DNA from: Gammaproteobacteria bacterium
GTDB taxonomy: Bacteria; Pseudomonadota; Gammaproteobacteria; Steroidobacterales; Steroidobacteraceae
DNA length: 64,000 nucleotides
NCBI GenBank assembly: GCA_025350055.1
Contig: JANXYK010000036.1
Span: 1 to 64,000 of the forward strand
Direction: 5' to 3'
The translations under genes were made by a program, and so were the position numbers. The notes under the pieces were generated by a model that worked only from the letters and a program-made list of their open reading frames with translations, was not told the DNA's origin and made no database searches. Positions 53,085 through 61,706 of the stretch are shown here, one piece after another. Position 1 is the stretch's first letter. Each line of letters opens with the position of its first letter.

Positions 53085-54704
53085 GTGTCTGAGAGTTCGA
53101 ATGTTACACGACGCCCGTCCGGGCGTGATGCCCGTCGCGCTGCGCGCGCTGCGCCTTTGCCCGATCACCTGCGGCCGGCCCGTCCGGGCATGTCCAGCGG
53201 GCGTTATCAGCCGCTGAGTCAGACGGATACACAGCAGGTCCACCAGACGGCGCTGCGCCTGCTGGCGGAAGTCGGCCTTGCCGACGCGACGCCCTCGGGC
53301 GTCGAATACATGCTGGCGGCGGGCTGTACGCTGAGTGAGGCAGGCAGGGTGCTGTTTCCGCGGGCACTGGTCGAGGACACGATTGCCAGGGCGGCGCGAA
53401 ATTTCACCCTGCCCGGACAGGATCCGCGCCACGACCTGGAGCCCTGGGGCAAGCGGGCCTATTTCGGCACGGCCGGTGCCGCCGTGAACATGGTCGATCA
53501 GCACGGCGCCTATCGCGAATCGACCATCCAGGATCTGTACGACATCGGCCGCATCGTCGATGTGATGGAGCACATCCATTTCTTCCAACGCGCGGTCGTG
53601 CCGCGCGATCTGCCCGATCCTTTCGAGATGGATTTCAACACTTGCTACGCGGCGGTCTCGAGCACCACCAAGCATGTGGGCAGCAGCTGGGTGCAACCCG
53701 AACATCTGGAAGCCTCGTTGCAGATGCTGCACGCGATTGCCGGCGGCGAGCAGCAGTGGCGCGAGCGACCCTTCGTCAGCCAGTCGAACTGCTTCGTGGT
53801 GCCGCCGATGAAGTTTGCCACCGATGCCTGCCGCTGCCTCGAAGTGGCTGTGCGCGGCGGCATGCCGGTGCTGCTGCTTTCGGCGGGGCAGGCTGGTGCC
53901 ACTGCACCTGCCGCACTCGCGGGCGCGCTGGCGCAGGAAGTCGCTGAAGTCCTGGCCGGGCTCGTCTATGTGAATGCGATAAAGCCCGGGCATCCGGCGA
54001 TCTTCGGCACCTGGTGCTTTGTCTCCGACCTGCGCACTGGTGCGATGTCGGGCGGCAGCCCCGAACAGGCGCTGCTGTCATCAGCCGCAGGGCAGATGGC
54101 GAACTTCTACAATCTGACCGGTGGCACCGCCTCGGGCATGACCGATTCAAAAGTCGCCGATAGCCAGTCGGGCGCCGAGAAGGCGCTCAATCACGCGCTG
54201 GTCGGCAATTCCGGCGCCAACCTGATCTATGAATCCGCTGGCATGCATGCCAGTCTCCTCGGCTTCTCGCTCGAGAGCCTGGTGATCGACAATGACATCA
54301 TCGGTGCCGCCCAGCGCACCATCAAAGGCATCGAGGTTACCGAGGAGCGCTTGTCCTTCGATACCATCCGCGATGTCTGCCTCAACGGGCCAGGACATTT
54401 CCTCGGCAGCGATCAGACCCTGCAACTGATGCAGTCCGAATATCTCTATCCCACGGTCGGCGACCGGCGTAGCCCCAACGAATGGGCGGAACAGGGCTCG
54501 CAGGATGTACTGCAACGCGCCGCGACGAAGGTGCAGGAGATCCTCACCCAGCATTTCCCCACGCACATACCCGAAGCCGTGGATGCGGCGATCCGGCGCC
54601 AGTTCCCGGTGCGCCTCGCACGCGCGAGCATGGTCAAAGGCGGCAACCTGATCGCCGACACCGCTGACACCACTCCGGGCGCGGCGCGCCAGGTAATCGC
54701 CTAG
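53085..54704 (+). CDS. Trimethylamine methyltransferase (MttB-like) family protein
   Basis: 539 residues of COG5598. Recognisable blocks are LYDIGRIVDVMEHIHFFQRA, SSTTKHVGSSWV, PVLLLSAGQAGATAPAALAG and TGGTASGMTDSKVADSQSGA followed by the LIYESAGM segment. No in-frame amber codon interrupts the gene, so it is a non-pyrrolysine member; characterised relatives of that kind demethylate glycine betaine (MtgB), proline betaine or carnitine, whereas pyrrolysine MttB uses trimethylamine. The expected reaction is methyl transfer to the corrinoid protein encoded 12 kb away. Starts with GTG after GGAG. Its end is four bases before the dimethylglycine dehydrogenase-like gene. The N-terminal 35 residues are basic and disordered in look. 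Confidence 0.9.
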   Translation: MSESSNVTRRPSGRDARRAARAAPLPDHLRPARPGMSSGRYQPLSQTDTQQVHQTALRLLAEVGLADATPSGVEYMLAAGCTLSEAGRVLFPRALVEDTIARAARNFTLPGQDPRHDLEPWGKRAYFGTAGAAVNMVDQHGAYRESTIQDLYDIGRIVDVMEHIHFFQRAVVPRDLPDPFEMDFNTCYAAVSSTTKHVGSSWVQPEHLEASLQMLHAIAGGEQQWRERPFVSQSNCFVVPPMKFATDACRCLEVAVRGGMPVLLLSAGQAGATAPAALAGALAQEVAEVLAGLVYVNAIKPGHPAIFGTWCFVSDLRTGAMSGGSPEQALLSSAAGQMANFYNLTGGTASGMTDSKVADSQSGAEKALNHALVGNSGANLIYESAGMHASLLGFSLESLVIDNDIIGAAQRTIKGIEVTEERLSFDTIRDVCLNGPGHFLGSDQTLQLMQSEYLYPTVGDRRSPNEWAEQGSQDVLQRAATKVQEILTQHFPTHIPEAVDAAIRRQFPVRLARASMVKGGNLIADTADTTPGAARQVIA

Positions 54705-54708
54705 CTGC

Positions 54709-57168
54709 ATGCCGCTACCCAGTCGTGCCAGCGTCGTCATCGTCGGGGGCGGCATCGCCGGATGCTCGATCGCCTATCACCTGACGCGGATCGGCATCAC
54801 TGATGTGGTGCTGCTGGAACGTCGCCAACTCACCTGCGGAACCACGTGGCACGCCGCCGGGCTCGTCGGCCAATTGCGCGCCACGCGCAATCTCACCGAG
54901 TTGGCCCGCTACACGGCTGATCTGTTTCGCTCGCTCGAGGCGGAGACCGGACAAGCCACGGGCTTCCGGCAGAACGGTTCGGTGAGCGTCGCGATGAACG
55001 CCGAACGCTTCGAGGAACTCAAGCGCGGCGCCTCCATGGGTCGCGCCTTTGGTGTCGACATCGAAGTACTCTCGCGCGAGGCGATCAAGGAGCGCTGGCC
55101 GCTGCTCGAGGTCAACGACCTGGTCGGCGGCATCTGGTTGCCCAAGGACGGCCAGACCAATCCCATCGACACCGCACAGGCTTTTGCGCGCGGCGCGAAA
55201 CAACGCGGGGCGCGCATCTTCGAGAACACGCCTGTCACGCGCGTACACGTGGAAAACGGTCGGGCAATCGGCGTTGAGACCGCCGAAGGACTGCTGAGTG
55301 CAGACACAGTCGTGCTGTGTGCCGGCATGTGGTCGCGCGAACTGGGGCGCGAGTGCGGCGTCTCGGTGCCGCTGCATGCTGCCGAGCATTTCTACATGGT
55401 GACCGAACCCATCCCGGGGCTGCCGAACAACCTGCCCGTATTGCGTGTGTACGATGAGTGCGCCTACTACAAGGAAGACGCCGGCAAATTGCTGATGGGC
55501 TGCTTCGAGCCAGTGGCCAAGCCCTGGGGCATGGCGGGCATACCGGAAGGCTTTTGCTTCGACATTTTGCCTGCTGACTACGAACACTTTGAGCCGCTAC
55601 TCAATGCAGCCGTACGCCGCGTGCCACGGCTCGGCGAGGTCGGCATCCAGCTGTTCTTCAATGGCCCGGAGAGCTTTACACCCGATGATCGCTACTACAT
55701 CGGTGAAGCCCCCGAAGTACGCGACCTGTTCGTGGCCACTGGTTTCAATTCGGTCGGCATTGCGGCCAGCGGCGGTGTGGGCAAAGTGGTGGCGCAGTGG
55801 GTCAAGGACCGGCGTCCGCCCCTCGACCTCGCGGATGTCGACATCCGGCGCATGCAGCCGTTTCAGTCGAACCGCAAGTATCTGCACGATCGCACGGTCG
55901 AAACGCTGGGGCTGCTGTACGCGATGCATTGGCCCTATTACCAGTACCAGAGCGCACGCGGCGCGCGGCGCAGCGGCTTGCATGATCGCCTGCTCAAGCT
56001 CGGCGCCTGCATGGGCGAAACCGCGGGCTGGGAGCGACCCAACTGGTATGGCGAGCCCGGCACGACGCCGCGCTATGAATATTCCTACGGCCGGCAGAAC
56101 TGGTTCGCGGCCTGTCAGCGCGAATGCGAGGCGGTGCGCGACTCGGTGGCGCTGTTCGACCAGGCCAGTTTCGCGAAATTCCTGGTGCAGGGGCGCGATG
56201 CCTGCAGCATCCTCAATGAGCTCTCGACTGCCAATGTCGATGTGGCGATCGGCCGCGTGGTGTACACGCAGTGGCTGAACGAGCGGGGTGGCATCGAAGC
56301 GGACCTTACGATCACGCGCCTCAGTGAGCGGGAATTTATGGTGGTGACCTCAGCGATCTGCCAGACGCGCGATCTTTGCTGGCTACGCCGCCAGATTGAA
56401 TCGCGGCGCGATGGCCATTGCACGGTGACCGATGTCACCGCCGGCATCGCGATGCTCGGCATCATGGGCCCGAAGAGCCGCGAACTGCTGGCCTCGCTCT
56501 CCGGGGCGGACCTCGGCAACGCAGCCCATCCCTTCGGCACGTCGCGCGAAATCGAGATCGGTTACGCGCGCGTGCGCGCCAGCCGCATCACTTACGTGGG
56601 TGAGCTCGGCTGGGAGCTGTACATCCCCGGCGAGCAACTGCTCGATGTGTACGAGCGGCTGCTGGAAGGTGGTGCGGCGCTGGGGCTGCGCCACGCGGGC
56701 TATCACGCGATGGCTGCCTGTCGCCTCGAGAAGGGCTATCGCCACTGGAGCCACGATATCGGCGATGAAGATACGCCACTGGAAGCGGGGCTCGCCTTCA
56801 CGATCGCCTGGGACAAGGCTGGTGGCTTCATCGGCCGCGAGGCGCTGCTGGCGCAGCGCGAGCGCAAAGTGCTGCCGCGGCGCCTGGTGCAGGTCATGCT
56901 GCAGGATGCAACGGCCAGTGGGCCGCTGCTGTACCACGAAGAGCCGATCCTACGTGATGGCCAGATCGTGGGTTCGATACGCTCCGGGGCGTTCGGGCAC
57001 CGCATCAGTCGCTCGATCGGTATGGGCTACGTGAGCTGCGAGGCTGGCGTGAGTGCGCAGTGGCTGCAGTCCGGGCGCTGGCAGGTCGACGTGGCGGGCC
57101 TGCCTTGCGACGCTGCAGTGCAAATTCAACCCTGGTACGACCCGCGCGGCGAGCGCATCAAGGCCTGA
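54709..57168 (+). CDS. Dimethylglycine/sarcosine dehydrogenase-like flavoprotein, copy 1
   Basis: 819 residues. The N-terminal FAD domain opens VVIVGGGIAGCSIAYHLTRI; CGTTWHAAGLVG contains His48, at the position that is covalently linked to FAD in dimethylglycine dehydrogenase. An FAO-type middle domain follows, then a GcvT-like aminomethyltransferase domain (about residues 440-800) with MLGIMGPKSRELLASL and VGELGWELYIP, which in relatives passes the methyl carbon to tetrahydrofolate. It would demethylate dimethylglycine or sarcosine, yielding methylene-THF. Directly follows the MttB-like gene and precedes a second copy by ten bases. Confidence 0.87.
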   Translation: MPLPSRASVVIVGGGIAGCSIAYHLTRIGITDVVLLERRQLTCGTTWHAAGLVGQLRATRNLTELARYTADLFRSLEAETGQATGFRQNGSVSVAMNAERFEELKRGASMGRAFGVDIEVLSREAIKERWPLLEVNDLVGGIWLPKDGQTNPIDTAQAFARGAKQRGARIFENTPVTRVHVENGRAIGVETAEGLLSADTVVLCAGMWSRELGRECGVSVPLHAAEHFYMVTEPIPGLPNNLPVLRVYDECAYYKEDAGKLLMGCFEPVAKPWGMAGIPEGFCFDILPADYEHFEPLLNAAVRRVPRLGEVGIQLFFNGPESFTPDDRYYIGEAPEVRDLFVATGFNSVGIAASGGVGKVVAQWVKDRRPPLDLADVDIRRMQPFQSNRKYLHDRTVETLGLLYAMHWPYYQYQSARGARRSGLHDRLLKLGACMGETAGWERPNWYGEPGTTPRYEYSYGRQNWFAACQRECEAVRDSVALFDQASFAKFLVQGRDACSILNELSTANVDVAIGRVVYTQWLNERGGIEADLTITRLSEREFMVVTSAICQTRDLCWLRRQIESRRDGHCTVTDVTAGIAMLGIMGPKSRELLASLSGADLGNAAHPFGTSREIEIGYARVRASRITYVGELGWELYIPGEQLLDVYERLLEGGAALGLRHAGYHAMAACRLEKGYRHWSHDIGDEDTPLEAGLAFTIAWDKAGGFIGREALLAQRERKVLPRRLVQVMLQDATASGPLLYHEEPILRDGQIVGSIRSGAFGHRISRSIGMGYVSCEAGVSAQWLQSGRWQVDVAGLPCDAAVQIQPWYDPRGERIKA

Positions 57169-57178
57169 GCAGCGCGCG

Positions 57179-59605
57179 ATGAAGACCCACACACAAGTAC
57201 TGATCATTGGCGGCGGGGCGGTCGGCTGCAGCGCGCTCTATCACCTCACGCAGCTGGGCATACGCGATGCCGTGCTGCTCGAGCGCGATGAGCTCACCGC
57301 AGGCTCGACCTGGCATGCCGCCGGCAACTGCCCCAACTTCTCGACCTCGTGGAACCTGATCAAGCTGCAACGGCACAGCACGCGGCTTTACGCTGCGCTG
57401 GCCGAGCGCGTCGGCTACGAGATCAACTACCACATCACTGGCAGCATCCGCCTCGCACACAGCGCTGAGCGCGTCGATGAGTTCCGGCACGTGCTGTCGC
57501 AGGCGCGGGCGCAGGGCATCGAGTTCGAGATGCTGAGCCCGACGGAGATTCGTGCGCGCCATCCCTTCATGAATACGGAAGGCATCCGCGCCGGGCTGTA
57601 CGACCCCTACGATGGCGACATCGACCCGGCGCAGCTCACCCAGGCACTGGCCAAGGGTGCGCGCGACGCTGGTGCACAGATTCACCGGCAAACGCGGGTG
57701 ACCGCGATCGAACGCTGCCCCTCGGGTGAATGGCGTGTCATCACCGATCGCGGCGAGATCGTGGCGCAGACGGTGATCAATGCCGCGGGTTACCGTAGCG
57801 GCGAGGTCGCGACGATGGTCGGCGTGTACCTGCCGATCGTGACGCTTTCGCACCAGTACCTGGTGACCGAGGATATTCCGGAGCTGGTGGCGCGCGGCGC
57901 AGCGCGGTTACCCCTGATCCGCGATCCGGATGTCAGCTACTACATGCGCCAGGAACGGCAGGGTCTGATCCTGGGTCCGTACGAATGGCAGGCCACGGCG
58001 CACTGGCTGCAAGGCGTACCCGCTGAGTTCGCGCAGCAGCTTTTCGATGACGATCTGCCGCGACTCGAAAGTTACATCGTGGCCGCCTGCGAGCGTGTGC
58101 CGCTGCTCGGCACCGTGGGCGTGAAGTCGGTCATCAATGGGCCGATTCCCTATGCGCCCGATGGCAATCCGCTGATTGGCCCTGCGCCGGGTTTGCCGGG
58201 TTTCTACCATTGCTGCGCTTTCACTTTCGGCATTGCGCAGGCGGGCGGCGCCGGCAAGATCATTGCCGAGTGGGTCGCACACGGTCAGCCCGAATGGGAC
58301 ATGTGGCCGCTGGATGTACGCCGCTATCACGACTACGCCAATCCGCAGTTCACGCTGGCCAAGGCGCTCGAGACCTATCAGCACGAGTACGGCATCGGCT
58401 TCCCGGCTGAAGAGCGCCCGGCGGGCAGGCCCGCGAAGACTTCACCGCTCTATGCGCGCCTCAAGGCCAGCGGTGCCGTGTTCGGCGCACGCGGCGGTTG
58501 GGAACGCGCCGTGTATTTTCCGCAGGCCAAAGACCCCACCGATAAACCCGAGCTTTCCTTCCGCAGGCCGCGCTGGCATGCGGCGGTGGCGCGCGAGTGC
58601 CAGGCCGTGCAGCAGCGCGTGGCAGTCCTCGACCTGCCCGGTTTCACCAAGTTCGAAGTGACTGGTACGGGAGCTGCTGCCTGGCTCGATCACATGGTGG
58701 CCGGTACGGTGCCGCGCCCGGGCCGCACCGCGCTGAACTACTTCTGCGCACCCAAGGGCGGCATCGTCACCGAGATGACGATCACCGCGCTGGCGCCTGG
58801 CCATTTCTGGCTCATCAGCGCTGCGGCCGGTGAGCGTCACGACGAGCACTGGCTGCGTGAACATTTGCCCACCGATGGCAGCGTGCGCATCGAGAATCTG
58901 ACCACGCGCTACGGCACGCTGATTGTCGTTGGCCCGAAGTCACGCGAACTCCTGGCGGGTCTCACCAGTGACGATCTTTCGAACGAGGCCTTCCCTTGGC
59001 TCGCACAACGCCGGATACCGATCGGCTATACCGAAGCGCTTGCGCTGCGCGTGAACTACGTCGGTGAACTCGGCTGGGAACTGCATCTGCCGATGGAACA
59101 CCTGGTGTCGGTCTACGAACTGTTGTGGAGCGCGGGCGAGCCGCTCGGCATCAGCCATTTCGGCCTGTACGCGATGGACAGCCTGCGCCTCGAGAAATGC
59201 TATCGCGGCTGGAAGGGTGATCTCACCACGGAATACACGCCCTTCATGGCCTCCCTCGATCGCTTCGTGAAACTGGACAAACCCGGCGGCTTCATCGGCC
59301 AGGAGGCGTTGCACCGCGAAGCAAAGGCCGGGCCACGTGAGCGCTTCGTGCCGCTGATCGTCGACGCCGAGGATGCCGACGCAGCGGCGGTATCCATCGT
59401 TTACCATCGAGATGCTGTCGTGGGCCTGGTGACTTCGGGCGGCTATGGTTACCGCTTGCAGCAGAGCATTGCGCTCGCCTATGTGCGCACCGACCTCGCG
59501 GTCGCCGGCACCGAGCTCGAGGTCGAGATCCTGGGTACGCGCCGACGCGCGGTGGTTGGCAGCGAGCCGCTCTACGATCCACAGAACCTGAGGCTGCGCG
59601 GCTGA
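57179..59605 (+). CDS. Dimethylglycine/sarcosine dehydrogenase-like flavoprotein, copy 2
   Basis: 808 residues with the same order as the preceding gene: FAD motif VLIIGGGAVGCSALYHLTQL, AGSTWHAAGNCP with His46 as likely flavinylation site, middle domain, and a GcvT domain with LIVVGPKSRELLAGL and VGELGWELHLP. The two copies differ clearly in sequence, so this is an old duplication with probable substrate division, for example dimethylglycine versus sarcosine. The start ATG is ten bases after copy 1; an upstream in-frame start would overlap it heavily. Confidence 0.87.
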   Translation: MKTHTQVLIIGGGAVGCSALYHLTQLGIRDAVLLERDELTAGSTWHAAGNCPNFSTSWNLIKLQRHSTRLYAALAERVGYEINYHITGSIRLAHSAERVDEFRHVLSQARAQGIEFEMLSPTEIRARHPFMNTEGIRAGLYDPYDGDIDPAQLTQALAKGARDAGAQIHRQTRVTAIERCPSGEWRVITDRGEIVAQTVINAAGYRSGEVATMVGVYLPIVTLSHQYLVTEDIPELVARGAARLPLIRDPDVSYYMRQERQGLILGPYEWQATAHWLQGVPAEFAQQLFDDDLPRLESYIVAACERVPLLGTVGVKSVINGPIPYAPDGNPLIGPAPGLPGFYHCCAFTFGIAQAGGAGKIIAEWVAHGQPEWDMWPLDVRRYHDYANPQFTLAKALETYQHEYGIGFPAEERPAGRPAKTSPLYARLKASGAVFGARGGWERAVYFPQAKDPTDKPELSFRRPRWHAAVARECQAVQQRVAVLDLPGFTKFEVTGTGAAAWLDHMVAGTVPRPGRTALNYFCAPKGGIVTEMTITALAPGHFWLISAAAGERHDEHWLREHLPTDGSVRIENLTTRYGTLIVVGPKSRELLAGLTSDDLSNEAFPWLAQRRIPIGYTEALALRVNYVGELGWELHLPMEHLVSVYELLWSAGEPLGISHFGLYAMDSLRLEKCYRGWKGDLTTEYTPFMASLDRFVKLDKPGGFIGQEALHREAKAGPRERFVPLIVDAEDADAAAVSIVYHRDAVVGLVTSGGYGYRLQQSIALAYVRTDLAVAGTELEVEILGTRRRAVVGSEPLYDPQNLRLRG

Positions 59606-59646
59606 ACACAGCGCACGGCACCAACAATTCAACAAAGGTCATCGCC

Positions 59647-61164
59647 ATGCGCAGTCCTGCAATCCTGATTACTGCGGCCGTACTGGCCGCAACCCTCGCG
59701 GCACCGCTCGCCGCTGCCGACCTGCTCATTGCGCAGGCGCGCGTCATCGATGGCACGGGCAAGCCCGGCTTCATAGGCGATGTGCGCATTCACGGTGATC
59801 GCATCACCGCGGTCGCACCGCATCTTGCTGCCCAGTCGGGCGAGCAGGTGCGCCCGGCGCAAGGCCTGGTGCTGGCGCCTGGTTTCATCGACATGCACAG
59901 CCACGCTGACGGCGGCTTGCTGAAAGACCTGGATGCCGCCACGCAGACGCGCCAGGGCCTCACGACCATTGTCGTCGGCCAGGATGGCGAGTCCAATTTT
60001 CCACTGCGCGACTACTACGCCAAACTGGCGGCGACGCCATCGGCGATCAATGTGGCCAGCATGGTAGGCCATGCGACCGTGCGCGAGCAGGTGATGGGCA
60101 AGGACCTGTTCCGCGCTTCCACGCCGGCCGAACTCGAGCGCATGAAGGGCGTGCTGTCGAGTGAGCTCAAGGCTGGCGCGTTTGGTCTTTCCAGCGGGCT
60201 CGAGTACGAACAGGGTCACTTCGCGACCACGGCCGAGGTGGTCGAGCTGTCGAAGGTGGCGGCAGCGGCGGGCGGATTCTACATCTCGCATGTGCGCGAT
60301 GAGGGCAATGCGGTCTTCAAGTCCTACGATGAGATCCTGCAGATCGGGCGCGAAGCGAAACTGCCGGTGGAGATCACACACATCAAACTGGGCTCGACGC
60401 CGATGTGGCACCTGGCGGCCAAGCGCATGCCCGCTTACCTGGCGCAGGCGCAGCAGCAGCACGTTGACCTGCGTGCCGATGTCTATCCCTACACTTACTG
60501 GCACTCCACCATCCGCGTGCTGGTCACCGATCGCGATTTCTACAATCGCGCGAAAGTGACGCGGGCGCTGGCTGACAATGGTGGCGCGGCGGCCATTCGC
60601 CTGACGCGCTACACGCCTGAGCCGGCCGTGGCCGGCAAGACACTGGCCGAGATCGCCCTGATCTGGAAGCTGAGTGACGTCGATACCTACATGCGCATCG
60701 TGCGCGCCACGATGGCCGAGGTGGATACCGATGCCGACATGGAATCGATCATCGGCACTTCGATGAGCGAGGATGACGTGCGCTGGTTCGTGTCACAGCC
60801 CTGGATCAGCTTCTGCAGCGATGGCGAGCTGCACGGCTCGCACCCACGCGGCGCGGGCAGCTTTCCGCGCGTGCTCGGCCGCTACGTGCGCGAGCAGCAT
60901 GCGCTGCCGCTGGAACTGGCGGTGCACAAGATGACCGGCCTGTCGGCACAGCACCTGGGTCTGAAGGACAGGGGACGCATCGCCGTGGGTTATATCGCCG
61001 ATCTGGTGCTGTTCGATCCCGCCACGGTGATCGATCAATCGACGATCGAGTCGCCTGAAAAGCCGCCACTAGGCATACCGGCGGTGATGGTCGCGGGACA
61101 GTGGGTGATCGATGAGGGCAAGCCTACCGGCAAGCACCCGGGACGAGTGCTCAAGCCGGACTAG
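59647..61164 (+). CDS. Exported N-acyl-D-amino-acid deacylase-family amidohydrolase
   Basis: 505 residues with a clear signal peptide (AILITAAVLAATLAAPLAAAD). Metal-binding residues appear in GFIDMHSHADGG, GLSSGLEYEQGHFATTAEVV, EITHIKLG and SFCSDGELHGSHPRGAGSFP, the D-aminoacylase pattern. These enzymes cleave N-acyl amino acids or dipeptide-like amides outside the cytoplasm. An AAAGG site precedes the ATG 41 bases after copy 2 of the dehydrogenase, so it could release an N-methylated amino acid for the demethylases; this is inference. Ends four bases into the convergent soxG gene. Confidence 0.82.
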   Translation: MRSPAILITAAVLAATLAAPLAAADLLIAQARVIDGTGKPGFIGDVRIHGDRITAVAPHLAAQSGEQVRPAQGLVLAPGFIDMHSHADGGLLKDLDAATQTRQGLTTIVVGQDGESNFPLRDYYAKLAATPSAINVASMVGHATVREQVMGKDLFRASTPAELERMKGVLSSELKAGAFGLSSGLEYEQGHFATTAEVVELSKVAAAAGGFYISHVRDEGNAVFKSYDEILQIGREAKLPVEITHIKLGSTPMWHLAAKRMPAYLAQAQQQHVDLRADVYPYTYWHSTIRVLVTDRDFYNRAKVTRALADNGGAAAIRLTRYTPEPAVAGKTLAEIALIWKLSDVDTYMRIVRATMAEVDTDADMESIIGTSMSEDDVRWFVSQPWISFCSDGELHGSHPRGAGSFPRVLGRYVREQHALPLELAVHKMTGLSAQHLGLKDRGRIAVGYIADLVLFDPATVIDQSTIESPEKPPLGIPAVMVAGQWVIDEGKPTGKHPGRVLKPD

Positions 61165-61706
61165 GCGCCGGATTCCTTCGCCACATCGCCCAGCAGCGTC
61201 ACCAGGTAGGGCGCAAACGAACGCCACACTTCGATGTGGAAGCTCTCGAGCGCCGTGCGCCACAGCACGATCTCGGTCTTGGCATAAATCGTGCGCGTGC
61301 ACATGCCCACGGGAAATGCAGTGGCTGTCAGTTCAAGCGGGCACTGCGCATTGAGCAGCCGCACGGCCGTGGGGCCATGCAGTTCGAGCGCTACTTGCCG
61401 ATAGCTCACGTCCACCAATGAGTGCGCGTGACTGGCAGTAGCAGCTTCGATGGCTGCGCTCAGCGACTGGCGTTGATCGGCTGGTGCAAGCACCAGGCGC
61501 TCATCGGGACCCAGCCACAGGAGGCTCCGGCCGTTCGCGCTGACTGCCCTGCAGTTGGCGGCGGAACCAGGCAAGCCCAGCGCCGCCACCAAGGCGGCTT
61601 GCGCCGCCTCATCACCACAGAAGATGCAACGTGCCGCAGGTGGCAGCGGGCGCAGCCAGCGGGTGGCGGCAAATTCAAGCGAACGGGCGGTGGCGCTCTC
61701 AACCAT
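61161..61706 (-). CDS. soxG: Sarcosine oxidase gamma subunit
   Basis: 181 residues of the SoxG family, a GcvT-fold-like small subunit of heterotetrameric sarcosine oxidase. The segments LLWLGPDERLVLAPADQ, LVDVSYRQVALELHGPTA and FPVGMCTRTIYAKTEIVLWR are typical. The gene overlaps the soxA stop by eight bases, matching the usual soxBDAG order in which soxG is last. Confidence 0.88.
   Translation of the reverse strand: MVESATARSLEFAATRWLRPLPPAARCIFCGDEAAQAALVAALGLPGSAANCRAVSANGRSLLWLGPDERLVLAPADQRQSLSAAIEAATASHAHSLVDVSYRQVALELHGPTAVRLLNAQCPLELTATAFPVGMCTRTIYAKTEIVLWRTALESFHIEVWRSFAPYLVTLLGDVAKESGA

Noticed and set aside
53085-54704. Pyrrolysine-containing trimethylamine methyltransferase
   Set aside because: The frame has no in-frame amber codon, and no pylTSBCD genes are in the window.
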